From JACXTP01 sp963827905 (GTDB lineage Archaea; Thermoplasmatota; Thermoplasmata; Methanomassiliicoccales; UBA472): 64,000 nt of DNA. The notes under the pieces were generated by a model, which made no database searches, had not been told where the DNA came from, and saw nothing but the letters and a program-made list of their open reading frames with translations. The first letter of the stretch is position 1; each line of letters opens with the position of its first letter. The stretch spans positions 62,001-126,000 of the forward strand of contig CAWHCB010000008.1 in the NCBI GenBank assembly GCA_963827905.1. The letters are read 5' to 3'. Below are positions 47,683 through 57,890 of this stretch, one piece after another. The position numbers and the translations under genes were made by a program.

Positions 47683-47919
47683 AACCCTTTTTGAATTGCC
47701 ATTTGGATTTAAAGAAATGAACGTACGTTCGATCTGAGCAATTTGGGCAATTAGAACGATTGCTTCCTAGGTGCTTTCTGTTTTCGTGATTATCACGTTG
47801 CGAATCTGCAGCTAGAACAAATGACTAACTGGCATCAAAAAGGCCTGATTCCGCTAATTGGTAATCAGGCCAATACTTTATTCAAATCCTGAGGTCTGAT
47901 TGATTAATCGGTACTCGGC
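47683..47919. other. AT-rich intergenic region with a long inverted repeat
   Basis: No coding frame. GGCCTGATT and AATCAGGCC at 47842-47850 and 47863-47871 pair perfectly over nine bases around a 12-base loop. On the minus strand the hairpin is followed by TTTTT, like an intrinsic terminator, although no minus-strand gene lies upstream. A TATA-like ATACTTTATTC follows about 40 bases before the sensor gene. Confidence 0.5.
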
Positions 47920-49869
47920 ATGATTAGCATACTCCTGATTGACAACGATCCGTCGCTGCTACACCTGTGCAAGACCTACCTGGAGCGTTCCTGCGACCTT
48001 AGAGTTGACTTCGCCCTATCGGTCAGGGATGCGGACGACAAGCTTGCCGAGAAGGTTTTTGATGCGATCGTGTGTGAGCACCAGTTGCCCTGGCGAACAG
48101 GCCTGGAGTTCCTCAAGAGGCTCCGTCTCAAGAACGATCCTATCCCTTTCATTTTGTTCACCGATTACGGCAGTGAAGATATCGTCATCGAGGCTTTGAA
48201 CGCTGGTGCCGATTATTATGTCCGCAAGGGTGGCGATCCGAAGTCCAAGTTCGCAGAACTGGAACACATGGTCCGGGATGCGGTTCATAAGAGATGGCAT
48301 GATGAGGCACAGCGCCTACGCAATGCCGCCTTCGACGCATCGGCGGTGGCATACGTCATCACCGACCCGGAGTTCCTAATAACAGAGGCGAACGAAGCAT
48401 TCGCCAAGGCATGGAATCTTGAGAAGAGGAATGAGGCCTTGGGGGCGAACTTAAAAGGATATCTATTGAGCGGGGAGGTGGTCGGCGTCATAAAGACCTC
48501 CGTTGAGTTCATTGGAAAATGGGAGGGAGAGCTCACCGCGAAGAGAAAGGATGAGAGCACTTTTATCACCTATTGTCAGGCATCACCGCTTCATGATCCA
48601 TCAGGGGACATCACTGGTTATTTCTTGACCATTTTGGCCAACCCGAAGAGGATCAGCTCAGAGAATTTGCCGACCTCGGGCGATGCCAGATTCCGCGCTT
48701 TAGCGGACACTTCCAGCGAATGGTTATCGATCATTGACCAGAACGGCGATGTGGTCCATAGCACCCCTTCCTCGTTCGATCTGTCCGGTTACCGACCTTC
48801 CGAACTGCAAGGTCGCAAGTTCAGCGAATTCGTCGATGAAACCCATCTTGACCAATGGTGCGACCGAGATGAAGACCGCATCAGAGCGGGATGAAGTGCA
48901 TCGGTTCGAGACCTCGATACGACATCATGAGGGAACGTCCATTCCAGCGATCGTCGAACTGAGCAGGTTCCAGGAGGAGGAAGGGGCAACGCTGGTGATC
49001 GCCAAAGTTCAGAGGCATTCGCCGATCGAGGTCCCATCGGCGATCGGAACCTGAGGTTACCGATCCAAGTGAAATCGAACCAGTCACCCAGGTCGAGTCA
49101 GTTCCTGCCCCAGTCGTGATGGCCGTACCTATACCTATACAAACCCATGACAAAATCGAGACCGAATCGGTCATCGCCACTTCCAAAGCGGACCAAGAAC
49201 CCATCGTCACCCGCAAGGACGATTTGGAACGTCTGGAGCTTCTGCAAGATATGTTGCAGATGGAATCCCTGTCAGCAGATGAGACCTCCAAAGTGCGGTT
49301 CGAGGAAATGGAGGGATTGCTGGCAACTGTCATCGCCCATGCCAAGTTCGCTGAGGAATATGACGCGATCGGGGCGGAGCCTGTATGGCAATCCGTTTAT
49401 CAATCGATCCAGCACGCCGTTTCCGACTCCCCACTGGAACGAGCATACGTCATGAACCTCACAAACAAGCTCGAGGTCCAGGCCGACCCATTGCTGGAGA
49501 AGGCATTCCGTAACTTATTGGACTTCACCATCAAGAACGAGGGCGACGCCCACAAGATCTGGATTACCTATGAGGTTGAGCGTGAAGGTGTTCGCATCAT
49601 ATACGAGGACAATGGGACCGGGATCATTCCTGACCTAAAGGCCTCCTTATTCCGTGAGGGGCAGGACAGATACCATGGACTTTGCATCGCCAAGCAAATC
49701 CTGAGGACCACCGGGATCGATATTGTAGAATCAGGAGACCCGAACAAGGGGATTAAGGTTCGAGATGTTCGTTCCCCTTGATCGATATCGCATAGAAGAT
49801 GTCTCTTCCAGTGGGGATAAGGTCCGGAGTTCGCCAGGGGAACCGAGTTCGGTCTCCGCCACGGGATGA
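47920..49869 (+). CDS. Receiver-PAS-PAS-ATPase sensor protein (about three frameshifts)
   Basis: About 649 residues. Residues 1-125 are a receiver-like domain (LLIDNDPSLL, KRLRLKNDPIPFILFT, YYVRKGG) in which the phosphorylated aspartate position reads VCEHQLP. Two PAS domains follow (AFDASAVAYVITDPEFLITEAN; RALADTSSEWLSIIDQNGDVV). After shifts near 48888 and 49050 comes a kinase-like ATPase with EDNGTGI and NLLDFTIKNEG. I see no phospho-accepting histidine. A last shift near 49758 gives the usual KFEMFVPLD ending and a stop at 49867. Likely a degenerate signal protein. Confidence 0.7.
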
Positions 49870-49920
49870 TGGCATCCTTTAACAACTTAACTTTTATTTA
49901 TTAATATAAATTAAATTATA

Positions 49921-50304
49921 TTACTTACGGACTTTGATCTCGGCGACGTTCCTCGCCTTGATCAAGACCTGAAGCTTGGTCAGATTGGCAGGGATTGAAA
50001 CTGTTTCTATGTTGACCATGCTTCCAACCTTGCCCTTGAATGTATCCCAATCAACATCATCCGCGAACGAAAGGACCTCGATGTTGCTGAAACATATTGG
50101 GCCGTCCATCGACTCCAGGTCCCTTTTCATTACCTCCAATTCCTCGATGTTGTTGATGCAATATCCTGGGTTGGCGACCTTCTCAACCCGCTCCCTCATG
50201 ACCTCGGTGGTGAGTTCCCCTATTGAAACGCCTTTTCTTTTTGCCTCGGCTGCGAACCTAGCATAGACCTCGTCGTCAATGCCCCTTATGGTGACATCGG
50301 TCAT
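49921..50304 (-). CDS. Ribbon-helix-helix domain protein
   Basis: 127 residues. Residues 1-42 (TIRGIDDEVYARFAAEAKRKG, then SIGELTTEVMRERV) look like the ribbon-helix-helix DNA-binding domain of FitA/Arc-type antitoxins. The rest (VKRDLESMD-like helices, NIEVLSFADDVDWDTFKG) is unrecognised. No toxin gene is next to it, so a stand-alone regulator is possible. The flank after its stop is AT-rich. Confidence 0.6.
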   Translation of the reverse strand: MTDVTIRGIDDEVYARFAAEAKRKGVSIGELTTEVMRERVEKVANPGYCINNIEELEVMKRDLESMDGPICFSNIEVLSFADDVDWDTFKGKVGSMVNIETVSIPANLTKLQVLIKARNVAEIKVRK

Positions 50305-50407
50305 ATGAGCACCTTCCTACCGCTGGTGCATGAACGGCATGGGGATTAAAACCTCCCTTGATGGAAAAGCGTGGGGCTGTGCATGTCAGATACCTTGAGT
50401 TCTACCA

Positions 50408-50659
50408 TCAGATTAAGAGCCAGAGGACTGCCCCCAGAGATATGATGATGCTGATGGCGGCCCCTCTTAGGAATAGCTCGCCCCCGATGCCGGTTTCGGT
50501 CCTTTCTCGGTGCTCTTTCACGACCTCTGGTCTCTTAATTGATCTGACGTCGTCGCCCATTCTTGACATTGTCTGCCAAGTTGTTCGCTGTGTCTGCAAG
50601 CAGTTCTCTTGTAACCTCGCATCGTATAATGCGTTTCCAATCTTTGGTGCGTGTGTCAT
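50408..50659 (-). CDS. Small tail-anchored protein
   Basis: 83 residues: a polar, charged body and one C-terminal hydrophobic segment (GAAISIIISLGAVLWLLI) that would anchor it in the membrane with the body in the cytosol. Not recognised. The ATG at 50659 follows GGTGAT; an in-frame start at 50680 is less well placed. Confidence 0.45.
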   Translation of the reverse strand: MTHAPKIGNALYDARLQENCLQTQRTTWQTMSRMGDDVRSIKRPEVVKEHRERTETGIGGELFLRGAAISIIISLGAVLWLLI

Positions 50660-50820
50660 CTTTATCACCATTATCACCATTATATTCTATTGACTATTTG
50701 TAATTATCCAAAAAGGCATGACGAAATTGAGAACATAGCTTGCCTATCGACCACTGGCATTCCTGGGAAAATGATCAGGTAGGCCATACCATTAAATTTG
50801 TATGATAGGAATTCAGGACG

Positions 50821-51787
50821 ATGAACGATGCCTTGAGGACGGGCGGCCATGATGATGAGGACAAGGAGGCAGCAGGCACCGTCTCCGCCAAGGATGTGGT
50901 GATGCGGTATGGGAATATCATGGCCCTCGACCATCTTTCCATGGAGATACCCACAGGCATCGTGGGTTTACTAGGGCCGAACGGAGCTGGCAAGAGCACC
51001 TTCATCAAGGCCGTACTAGGGCTGGTGGAACCTCAAGGCGGGAACGATCACGGTCGGGGGATTGGACTCCAAGCAGAATGTGTTGACCATTCGGGACAGG
51101 GTAGGCTACATGCCCGAGCACGATTGCCTGGTAGAGGTGATGACCGGCGTCGAGCTGGTCTCATATTTCGGGATGATCTCGGGGATGTCCAAGAACGATT
51201 CCATTCCTCGCAGCCATGAGGTCCTAGACTTCGTGGGTATAGGAGAGGAGAGATACCGACCCATTTCGTCCTATTCCACAGGAATGAAGCAAAGGGTCAA
51301 ACTGGCACAGGCGATCGTCCACGACCCCGACCTTTTATTCTTGGACGAGCCCACCAACGGCATGGACCCGCTCGGCCGGGAGGAGATGTTGGACCTGATC
51401 GAACGGATAGCCGCGGGTCATAAGTCGATACTGGTCTCATCTCACATATTGCAGGACATGGAGAGGGTGTGCGAACATGTCATCATCATCAACAACGGAA
51501 GGGCGGTGGCACAGGGCAGCCTCAAGAACCTCCTGGGGGCTCAAGAAGGAAGGATGAAACTAGTGGCCCGTGGCATCCCTGAGGATCTGGCCTCCTTCAT
51601 CAAGTACTTGGAAAGGGAACAAAGGGTGATCTCAACCTCTGAGGAACATGGGCAAGTGACCGTGGTCCTTATCTTGAGAGGACCCAGTGGCGAGATCTTC
51701 GCCGCAGCTAAGAACGCCGGCGTGCAGGTCCGGTCCTTGACCTCGGACCTGAGCACGCTTGAGGAAGTCTTCATCCGCTCGGTCTAG
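50821..51787 (+). CDS. ABC transporter ATPase (one frameshift)
   Basis: About 321 residues. Walker A GPNGAGKST, signature SSYSTGMKQRVKLAQ, Walker B LLFLDEPTNGMDP and the switch histidine in LVSSHIL. The frame changes near 51045 (extra A), joining GLVEPQGG to TITVGGLDSKQNV. The C-terminal 90 residues are the usual extension of multidrug/antibiotic exporters. First of four genes forming two ATPase-permease pairs. CCATTAAATTTG lies about 30 bases before the ATG. Confidence 0.9.
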
Positions 51788-51796
51788 GTGTGGCAT

Positions 51797-52618
51797 ATGG
51801 GTCTGGATCCGATACGATACAAACCTTGGAAAGGGCAGAGGACGGAGCACGCCAAGCGCTTCTTGGTCATCACCGACCATGTGTTCCGACAGAAGCTGCG
51901 GTCCAAATGGTTGCTCGGGATCATCATTCTCGGTTCGATCCTGGTGTGGGTCTTCCCGATCCTCATATTCTCCTTATCGCCCCATGATTCGCTCACCACG
52001 GAGATGATGCTGGAGACCTTGCAGAATGACGTGCTCTTCATCTTCGTCCTGATCGCCGCATCTCTGGTATGCGCCGACCTCATTTCCGAGGACCTGAGGG
52101 GGAATTCCCTGGTCCTTTATCTTTACAGGGCTCTGCGACCGGAAAGGTACCTGCTAGGCAAGGTCCTGGGGGCTTTATTGGTCATGTCCCTCTTTACGCT
52201 CATCCCACCCATCGCCCTGGGGATCGCGGTCACGGCCACCCAGACCGGCCCGGACTATCTGGCTAGCGCGGAGGTCATCGCGCGCACCGTGCTCGCTGCA
52301 GTCCTGACCACGATCTTCTTCGTGCCTGTGGGCATGATGCTCTCCTCATTGACCACCAAGCGCACTTACGCCGCCGTGGGCATCTTCATGTTCTTCTTCA
52401 CCATGACCATCGTGGCTGGCATCTTCTCAGAGTCGGATATCAACTGGCAATTGCTGGGCCCGGGCAATCTGCTCAATTTCTGGTATGACGTGATCTTTGG
52501 TGAACCATTGCCCGAAGGATTGAGCTCGGCCGGTATGGCCATTATGACATTCATTTTGCTTGTTCCGCCTTTGATCGTGACGTACTGGCGGATATTGTCG
52601 AAGGGGGTTGGCAAATGA
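51797..52618 (+). CDS. ABC-2 type permease
   Basis: 273 residues with six hydrophobic helices (WLLGIIILGSILVWVFPILIF through AIMTFILLVPPLIVTYW) and the cytosolic motif SEDLRGNSLVLYLYRALRPERYLLGK typical of ABC-2 exporters. The ATG at 51797 follows AGGTG; a GTG nine bases earlier is possible. Its stop overlaps the next ATPase start (ATGA). Confidence 0.85.
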   Translation: MGLDPIRYKPWKGQRTEHAKRFLVITDHVFRQKLRSKWLLGIIILGSILVWVFPILIFSLSPHDSLTTEMMLETLQNDVLFIFVLIAASLVCADLISEDLRGNSLVLYLYRALRPERYLLGKVLGALLVMSLFTLIPPIALGIAVTATQTGPDYLASAEVIARTVLAAVLTTIFFVPVGMMLSSLTTKRTYAAVGIFMFFFTMTIVAGIFSESDINWQLLGPGNLLNFWYDVIFGEPLPEGLSSAGMAIMTFILLVPPLIVTYWRILSKGVGK

Positions 52619-53548
52619 CCGACCCAGTGATCTTGGCCAACACCTTGTCCAAATGGTATGGGGAGGTGATCGGCCTCAACAGCTTCAACCTTGAGATCGG
52701 CAAGGGGATAACCGGCATCGTGGGGCCGAACGGGTCGGGAAAGAGCACTTTGTTCAAATTGGTGACCGGCACGATAAGACCGAACTCCGGCACACTATTG
52801 GTGATGGGGCAGAGGCCTTGGAAGAACCCAGAGCAACTGTCGAAGATCGGGTTCTGCCCAGATTACGATTTCCTTCCCCCAGACCTGACTGGGAGGGAAT
52901 ACCTCACATTCTCCGGAGGCTTGCATGGGATGCAGGGAACGTCACTTGAAACCAGGATCGAAGAGGTCCTCGCCGTCGTGGAGATGAAGGGGGCGGCCGA
53001 CCGTAAGATGGGCGGTTACAGCAAGGGCATGAGGCAACGCATGAAGATCGCCGGTTCCCTCGTCCATGACCCTGAGCTATTATTACTTGATGAGCCGCTC
53101 ACTGGCACCGACCCAATGGTCCGTCGCGAGATCATCGATCTTGTGAAGCACTTACACAAGGATCATGGCCACGACATCGTCGTATCCAGCCATGTCCTGC
53201 ATGAGATCGAGAGGATGACCCACCAGGTGGCATTGATCTATAAAGGAAGGGCGGTCGCCTCCGGGGACATCTCGGAGATCCGGAGGCTGATGAGCGACCA
53301 TCCCCACGATATAGTGCTGGAAGGGAAGGAAATGCTCGCCTTGGCCCGCTTGTTGCTGGATAAACAGTTCACGGTCTCGCTGGAGCTCAGTCCGGACCGA
53401 CGGACGCTTGCATGTAAAGGTCTCCCAGCCAGAGGAGTTCTTCGATGAGGTGCCAGACCTCATACGGGAGAGCGGGAGCACCATCGAAAGGATGGAAAGC
53501 CTGGATGACGACCTTGAATCAGTGTTCCGTTATCTGGTGAGGTGGTGA
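52615..53548 (+). CDS. ABC transporter ATPase (one frameshift)
   Basis: About 310 residues. Walker A GPNGSGKST, signature GGYSKGMRQRMKIAG, Walker B LLLLDEPLTGTDP, switch VSSHVLHE. The frame changes at an AAA run near 53416; the corrected end reads VSQPEEFFDEVPDLIRESG...SVFRYLVRW with a stop at 53548, one base before the next gene. Second ATPase of the operon. Confidence 0.9.
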
Positions 53549-53549
53549 G

Positions 53550-54302
53550 ATGAGAACGCAATTGCACACCACCGGCCTTAGGACGTTGACATGGTTCTCG
53601 GCCAAGAAGCTCATCGTCCATCGACGATGGGTCATCGCTTTGTTGATCGCCGTACTGGTAGGGGCGGTGATGGGTTACTTTGCCACCGAGATCGAGGAGG
53701 GCATATCCGCCGCCAGCGATCTACTTAACATATTGGTCCTTTTCTTTTTCATGCCCATCCTGGCATTGATCTATGGTGCCTCGATGATAAGGAACGAGAT
53801 CGATGATCGGAGCATAACCCAGGTCCTTACCTCGCCGATGGACCGTCGGCTCTCATATTTAGGCTACTATTTCGCCCTGGCCCTGGTCCTGGCCTTGCTG
53901 TTGATGCTGGTGACCACCATCGGTTGGGCCTGCTTCTTTGCGGTCAAAGGTTTCGATGCAGCGGCCCTCGAGCTACTACTGGGATACCTGTTGACCGTAT
54001 GCATCGGAGCGTTGGTATACTCCGCCCTGTTCCTGGTGTTCGGGGTGGTCCTTCGTCACCCCATCTACCTGGGCCTGTTCTATGTTTTCATATGGGAGGA
54101 CTTCGTGGGCTCCATACCCGGGGCGGCTGAGAACTATACCATAAGACACCATCTTCTTGTGATGGCCTCCGCCTGGATCGATTATGGGGAGGTTTCCACC
54201 ATGACGGGTGAACCTTGGACATCGGCGATGGTGCTCTTTGGCCTCACCATTGCCTTGCTTGCGATCGGGTCATGGGCCTTCTGGAACAAGGAAGTGCCCT
54301 GA
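53550..54302 (+). CDS. ABC-2 type permease
   Basis: 250 residues, six predicted helices, with the cytosolic NEIDDRSITQVLTSPMDRRLSYLGYY segment that contacts the ATPase. Pairs with the ATPase gene that ends one base before it. The substrate of the four-gene system is unknown; lipid, antibiotic or peptide export are all possible. Confidence 0.85.
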   Translation: MRTQLHTTGLRTLTWFSAKKLIVHRRWVIALLIAVLVGAVMGYFATEIEEGISAASDLLNILVLFFFMPILALIYGASMIRNEIDDRSITQVLTSPMDRRLSYLGYYFALALVLALLLMLVTTIGWACFFAVKGFDAAALELLLGYLLTVCIGALVYSALFLVFGVVLRHPIYLGLFYVFIWEDFVGSIPGAAENYTIRHHLLVMASAWIDYGEVSTMTGEPWTSAMVLFGLTIALLAIGSWAFWNKEVP

Positions 54303-54353
54303 TGTGGTGATCAATTATAGGGTTCCTTGAAGAGGTGTGGGTTCGACGTAGCA

Positions 54354-54848
54354 TCATTCGGATCGTTTGCGCAGTTTGTAGCCCGTCCCTTGGAACAAGG
54401 CGATCATTTGCCCGCCCTGGAACACCTTGGCCTCGTAAAGGGAGGTGCTCTTCGTCTCGCATATCAAGATGGCCGTTGCCTCCAATGGGCCACGCCCGGG
54501 ACGCACATAATTAATGCTGGCGGAGATGGCCACCTGATACTCCGGACCTAGATTGCCAGCGATGGCGAAGGCCTGGTCCGCCAGCGCGAACACCGTCCCC
54601 CCGTGGGCCGCCCCCAATGAATTCTCCTTCCCCTGGATGTCCATCCTTACCGTGACCTCTCCGTTCGAGGAAATGCTCACCAGCTCGATGCCCATGAATC
54701 GGGCGAACGGGGATGTGATGATGCCTCTCAGCCGGTCGACCACATCTGGCGAGCGACCTTCCTCCCAGTCATTGAGCCATGTACTCAAGGTTGCAAGCCC
54801 TTGGGCGCTAATAATGATTGGGACCGACCTTCGGCCGCCCGCATCCAT
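54354..54848 (-). CDS. PaaI-like hotdog thioesterase
   Basis: Up to 164 residues. The hotdog core has FARFMGIELVSI, GKENSLGAAHGGTVFALADQAFAIA with the catalytic-helix region, and INYVRPGRGPLEATA. Such enzymes hydrolyse acyl-CoA thioesters, often aryl-CoA. The first 35 residues are not conserved in the family and the ATG at 54848 stands only about ten bases from a TATA-like GATATAATTC, so the true start may be further in, for example at an in-frame GTG near 54743. Confidence 0.82.
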   Translation of the reverse strand: MDAGGRRSVPIIISAQGLATLSTWLNDWEEGRSPDVVDRLRGIITSPFARFMGIELVSISSNGEVTVRMDIQGKENSLGAAHGGTVFALADQAFAIAGNLGPEYQVAISASINYVRPGRGPLEATAILICETKSTSLYEAKVFQGGQMIALFQGTGYKLRKRSE

Positions 54849-54949
54849 CGCAACATGAATTATATCGTCTTGGAAAATGAGGGCCAGGCATTAATAACAG
54901 GATGCCTCTCCCAACCATGGCCAATGGGATCTGAGGGAGAAAGTATCTG

Positions 54950-55271
54950 ATGTCAAATGCTGTGCGGGTCCATTACATCAAGCCGGGAGAACTCCGTTCG
55001 ATGATGGAGAACGAGGAATGGCAGCGAATGTGACCTCGTCGATGTGCGGAGGGAGGACGAGTTCCGGAACGGACACATCCAAGGTGCTCGCCTCATCCCA
55101 GTGGACTCGTTGGAGTCCAGGGCCTCAGAGCTCGATCGCAGTAAGGCGACCGTGCTCTATTGCAAATCCGGGAAGAGGTGTCAGAGGGGCGCCCAGATCC
55201 TAGCGGAAAAAGGATGGGATGAGGTCTTTATTCTTGATGGAGGGTATGATTCCTATCGCTCATCACCCTAG
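54950..55271 (+). CDS. Rhodanese-domain protein (one frameshift)
   Basis: About 106 residues, single rhodanese domain. The N-terminus VHYIKPGELRSMME is followed, after a shift near 55030, by DLVDVRREDEFRNGHIQGA and the active-site loop YCKSGKRC with the persulfide cysteine. Transfers sulfur or senses thiols. ATG at 54950 with GGGAG about 12 bases before it, and a TATA-like GCATTAATAAC further up. Confidence 0.85.
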
Positions 55272-55287
55272 TCCCTGCTCGTCCAAA

Positions 55288-55945
55288 TCATTTTCCAAAC
55301 CTGTACCTCAGGAGCTCGACGCCGCCACGCATACGCTGGGAGCGGACGAGCTCTAACCTGGGCACATCCTCGTCCTTCTCTGCCTCAGGGCCGAGGAAGA
55401 ACCGATTCTGCGACGTTCCTCCCAGGAGGTAGGGGTATATCATCAGGACAAGTTCGTCTGCCAGTCTCGCGCGGATCAGAGCAGAGGCCAAAGCCCCGCC
55501 GCTGTCCACCCTTATCGTCCTGACGCCATGGTCTTCGTGAAGGGCCTCCAGCGCCTCGGCCAGATCCACCTGGACACCTTTTGTCCTGATGACATCGACC
55601 TTGACCCTTTCCAAATATGACATATACTCCCTCGGGGTGCTCTCGGAGCATAGGACCAGGACCTTGCCCCAATATGGTTGGTTCTGCAATCGCCTCCAGG
55701 TGCATATCCTTCCTTGACTGTCCGTTACCACCAGCATCTGCATACCTTCCTCTTTCTCCAGCAATGGCTCCAAATGCTCGCCGTCGGGCTCGAGCCCCGC
55801 CTTGAGAAGGGTGTTGGAACCAGTGAGGGTGGCGTCCGGGTCCAGCTTCGCCGCCACCTCGATAATATAGATCGACGTCCCCAAGGAAACGGTCCGTCCT
55901 TCCATCCAGGCTCATCGCGGTATGAATTATGACGTGTGGCCTCAT
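55288..55945 (-). CDS. rib7: Archaeal riboflavin reductase (2,5-diamino-6-ribosylamino-pyrimidinone phosphate reductase), one frameshift
   Basis: About 218 residues with the DHFR-like RibD C-terminal fold: PHVIIHTAMSLDGRTD at the N-terminus, TLTGSNTLLKAG, and VRTIRVDSGGALASALI. It reduces the ribosyl side chain early in archaeal and fungal riboflavin synthesis using NADPH. The frame changes near 55865, between GDVDLYY and IEVAAKLDPDA. No other riboflavin gene is adjacent. The flavin demand of nearby loci fits but proves nothing. Confidence 0.87.
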
Positions 55946-56011
55946 GCTCTCTCTGATAAAAAGGAGATCAAGGCATTATTAATGGATCGCCAGGATGGGT
56001 GAAACTGATTT

Positions 56012-56968
56012 TCAAAATAATGGTCCGATCAGATAGAGGAGGAGCAAGTCGACGAAAATGATGAAGAACATGATGGATGAGAAATTAAGCTTCGAATGAA
56101 GCTCGACATCGAAACCTGGCCGTCCATATCTCCATAGCCCGTAAATGGCCAAGGTCGAGGGCAGCAAGGATGCGAAGAAAAGGACCCATAGCTCCCGAGA
56201 GGCCCCAAGCAGGTCTGCCATCGCCCCGATAAAGAACAAGAACGAGCCTAACAGGGTCACGGCCATGGCCAGGACCATCCCTGACCGTAGCCCTATTCGG
56301 ACCAGCAGATTGTTCTTGCCAGCCAGCCGATCGGATTCGATATCAGGCATCTCCACGGTTATTATGAAGAAAAAACCATAACCTAAAAGCACAACCGCCA
56401 AGGCCAAGAATTTTAGGTCCAGGGCACCCAAGGAGCACATGTAGCCCAGACCTGGCATGATAATCGCCGAAGCGATCGCGGTCGTTACCTCCCCCAATCC
56501 ACGGTAGACGAAACGTAGAGGGGGTGCGGTGTAGAACCAACCGACCAGATTTCCCCCCCAGGCAAAGGGGAGGAAGTACCATGCCGGATGGTAGACCAAG
56601 AAAAAGATCGTCGCCATGATGGCCGAGAGAAGCATCAGACCTAACGCGATCCTGAGCGCCAGAGGTCGCAATTCCGGTCGTTGCACCAATATTCCACTGC
56701 CTCCGGAGATCGGGTTCCTCTTCGAAATGGCGTCCGCCTCCACATCGAAATAATCATTGCTGAAGGAGACGGCTAGATGGGCTGGCAACATAATGCTGTA
56801 ACCTAACAGGAATTGGTCCAGCGATAGGGCGCCATCATTGTACACGGCGAACATGAACCCGAGGGAGTATAGTAGGAAACCAGGGATGAGGAAATGAGGT
56901 CGGGCTAGCAATATTATCGATGATGCCATGGACCGATCGACCTGCTGCCCTTGGACGATGAGGTTCAT
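56012..56968 (-). CDS. UbiA-family prenyltransferase
   Basis: 318 residues, about nine membrane helices. The two Mg-diphosphate motifs are NDYFDVEAD and DIESDRLAGKNN. UbiA enzymes attach prenyl chains to quinone rings, haem or, in archaea, glycerol ether lipid precursors; the aromatic or lipid acceptor is not decided by the sequence. TTTATAAATTC lies about 39 bases before the ATG, leaving a leader of about 12 bases with GGTAAACGG. Confidence 0.87.
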   Translation of the reverse strand: MNLIVQGQQVDRSMASSIILLARPHFLIPGFLLYSLGFMFAVYNDGALSLDQFLLGYSIMLPAHLAVSFSNDYFDVEADAISKRNPISGGSGILVQRPELRPLALRIALGLMLLSAIMATIFFLVYHPAWYFLPFAWGGNLVGWFYTAPPLRFVYRGLGEVTTAIASAIIMPGLGYMCSLGALDLKFLALAVVLLGYGFFFIITVEMPDIESDRLAGKNNLLVRIGLRSGMVLAMAVTLLGSFLFFIGAMADLLGASRELWVLFFASLLPSTLAIYGLWRYGRPGFDVELHSKLNFSSIMFFIIFVDLLLLYLIGPLF

Positions 56969-57045
56969 CCGTTTACCTATGGTGAGTCCCTCATATTTAG
57001 AATTTATAAATATTGAGTGTATAATAAAAATATAGGGTGGCTAGT

Positions 57046-57840
57046 TTAGGGTTTGACCCCGTAACGTCGCACGTGCTCCCATGAGACGGGCTGGACATCC
57101 TTATCGTAGACCTCCATGTCGGTCCTTCCGAAGTCCTCTCTGTCCTTGCCCACCGGGCAAACTTTGATGCAGATTCCACAGGGCGATATGCCTTTGATGT
57201 TCAATTGCTCGCTCCGTTGCCTGCATAGTTCCTTATCGGTGATGCCAGAAGGATAGTCCTCGGACCGAAGGGCATGGACAGGGCAATGGTCGACGCACCT
57301 GCCGCAACGAAGGCACAGGTCGGTCGTCATGATGTCATCCGGCTCGATCGATGCCGAGGTTAGAATGGATGTGAACCGCACCCTCGGTCCGAACCTCTCG
57401 GTGAGGAGCATGTTGTTCCAGCCGAAGGTGCCCAGCCCTGCCAGGTATGCGGCATGGCGGTGGGAGAAGAAGGCCATCGGCCTCTCTTTGAGGGCGGATA
57501 GGCTTGCGTAACCGTCACGGGGGACATAGACGGAAGGGTGACCGAGCTCATCCAGGACCAGAGATAACCTGTAAGCCGATTGGTCGAGCAGGGAGTTCAC
57601 GGTCTTGTATTGCTCGTGGTACCAAATGGAAGGTGCCGTGTCGATGATCGGCAACGATATCGGATAGCCGATGACCACCACCGATCGACATTCGGGGTAG
57701 ATGGACCTCGGGAAGAAATCCTCAGGCATTCCCTTTAACGCACCCTCTGCCCGCCAACGGTCTGCCGGGGCCACGCCGAAAAGTGGGACGTCCTGATGCC
57801 TGATCCTCGCGGCCAATATCGTCCGGAGCTTGTCGGCCAT
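57046..57840 (-). CDS. QueG-like iron-sulfur protein without HEAT tail
   Basis: 264 residues. The DUF1730-like half has RSVVVIGYPISLP and the HRHAAYLAGLGTFGWNNMLLT cobalamin-side motif, and two 4Fe-4S sites follow (CLRCGRCVDHCP and CGICIKVCPVGK). It resembles epoxyqueuosine reductase and reductive dehalogenase cores but lacks the C-terminal repeats found in the 13.3 kb homologue. The reaction is unknown. ATG at 57840; the long upstream in-frame extension overlaps the SelB-like gene and is not conserved. Confidence 0.78.
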   Translation of the reverse strand: MADKLRTILAARIRHQDVPLFGVAPADRWRAEGALKGMPEDFFPRSIYPECRSVVVIGYPISLPIIDTAPSIWYHEQYKTVNSLLDQSAYRLSLVLDELGHPSVYVPRDGYASLSALKERPMAFFSHRHAAYLAGLGTFGWNNMLLTERFGPRVRFTSILTSASIEPDDIMTTDLCLRCGRCVDHCPVHALRSEDYPSGITDKELCRQRSEQLNIKGISPCGICIKVCPVGKDREDFGRTDMEVYDKDVQPVSWEHVRRYGVKP

Positions 57841-57890
57841 GTTGATGGATTGGAGCGGGACGCAGATAATCCTATGCTCGCTCCCCGGCC

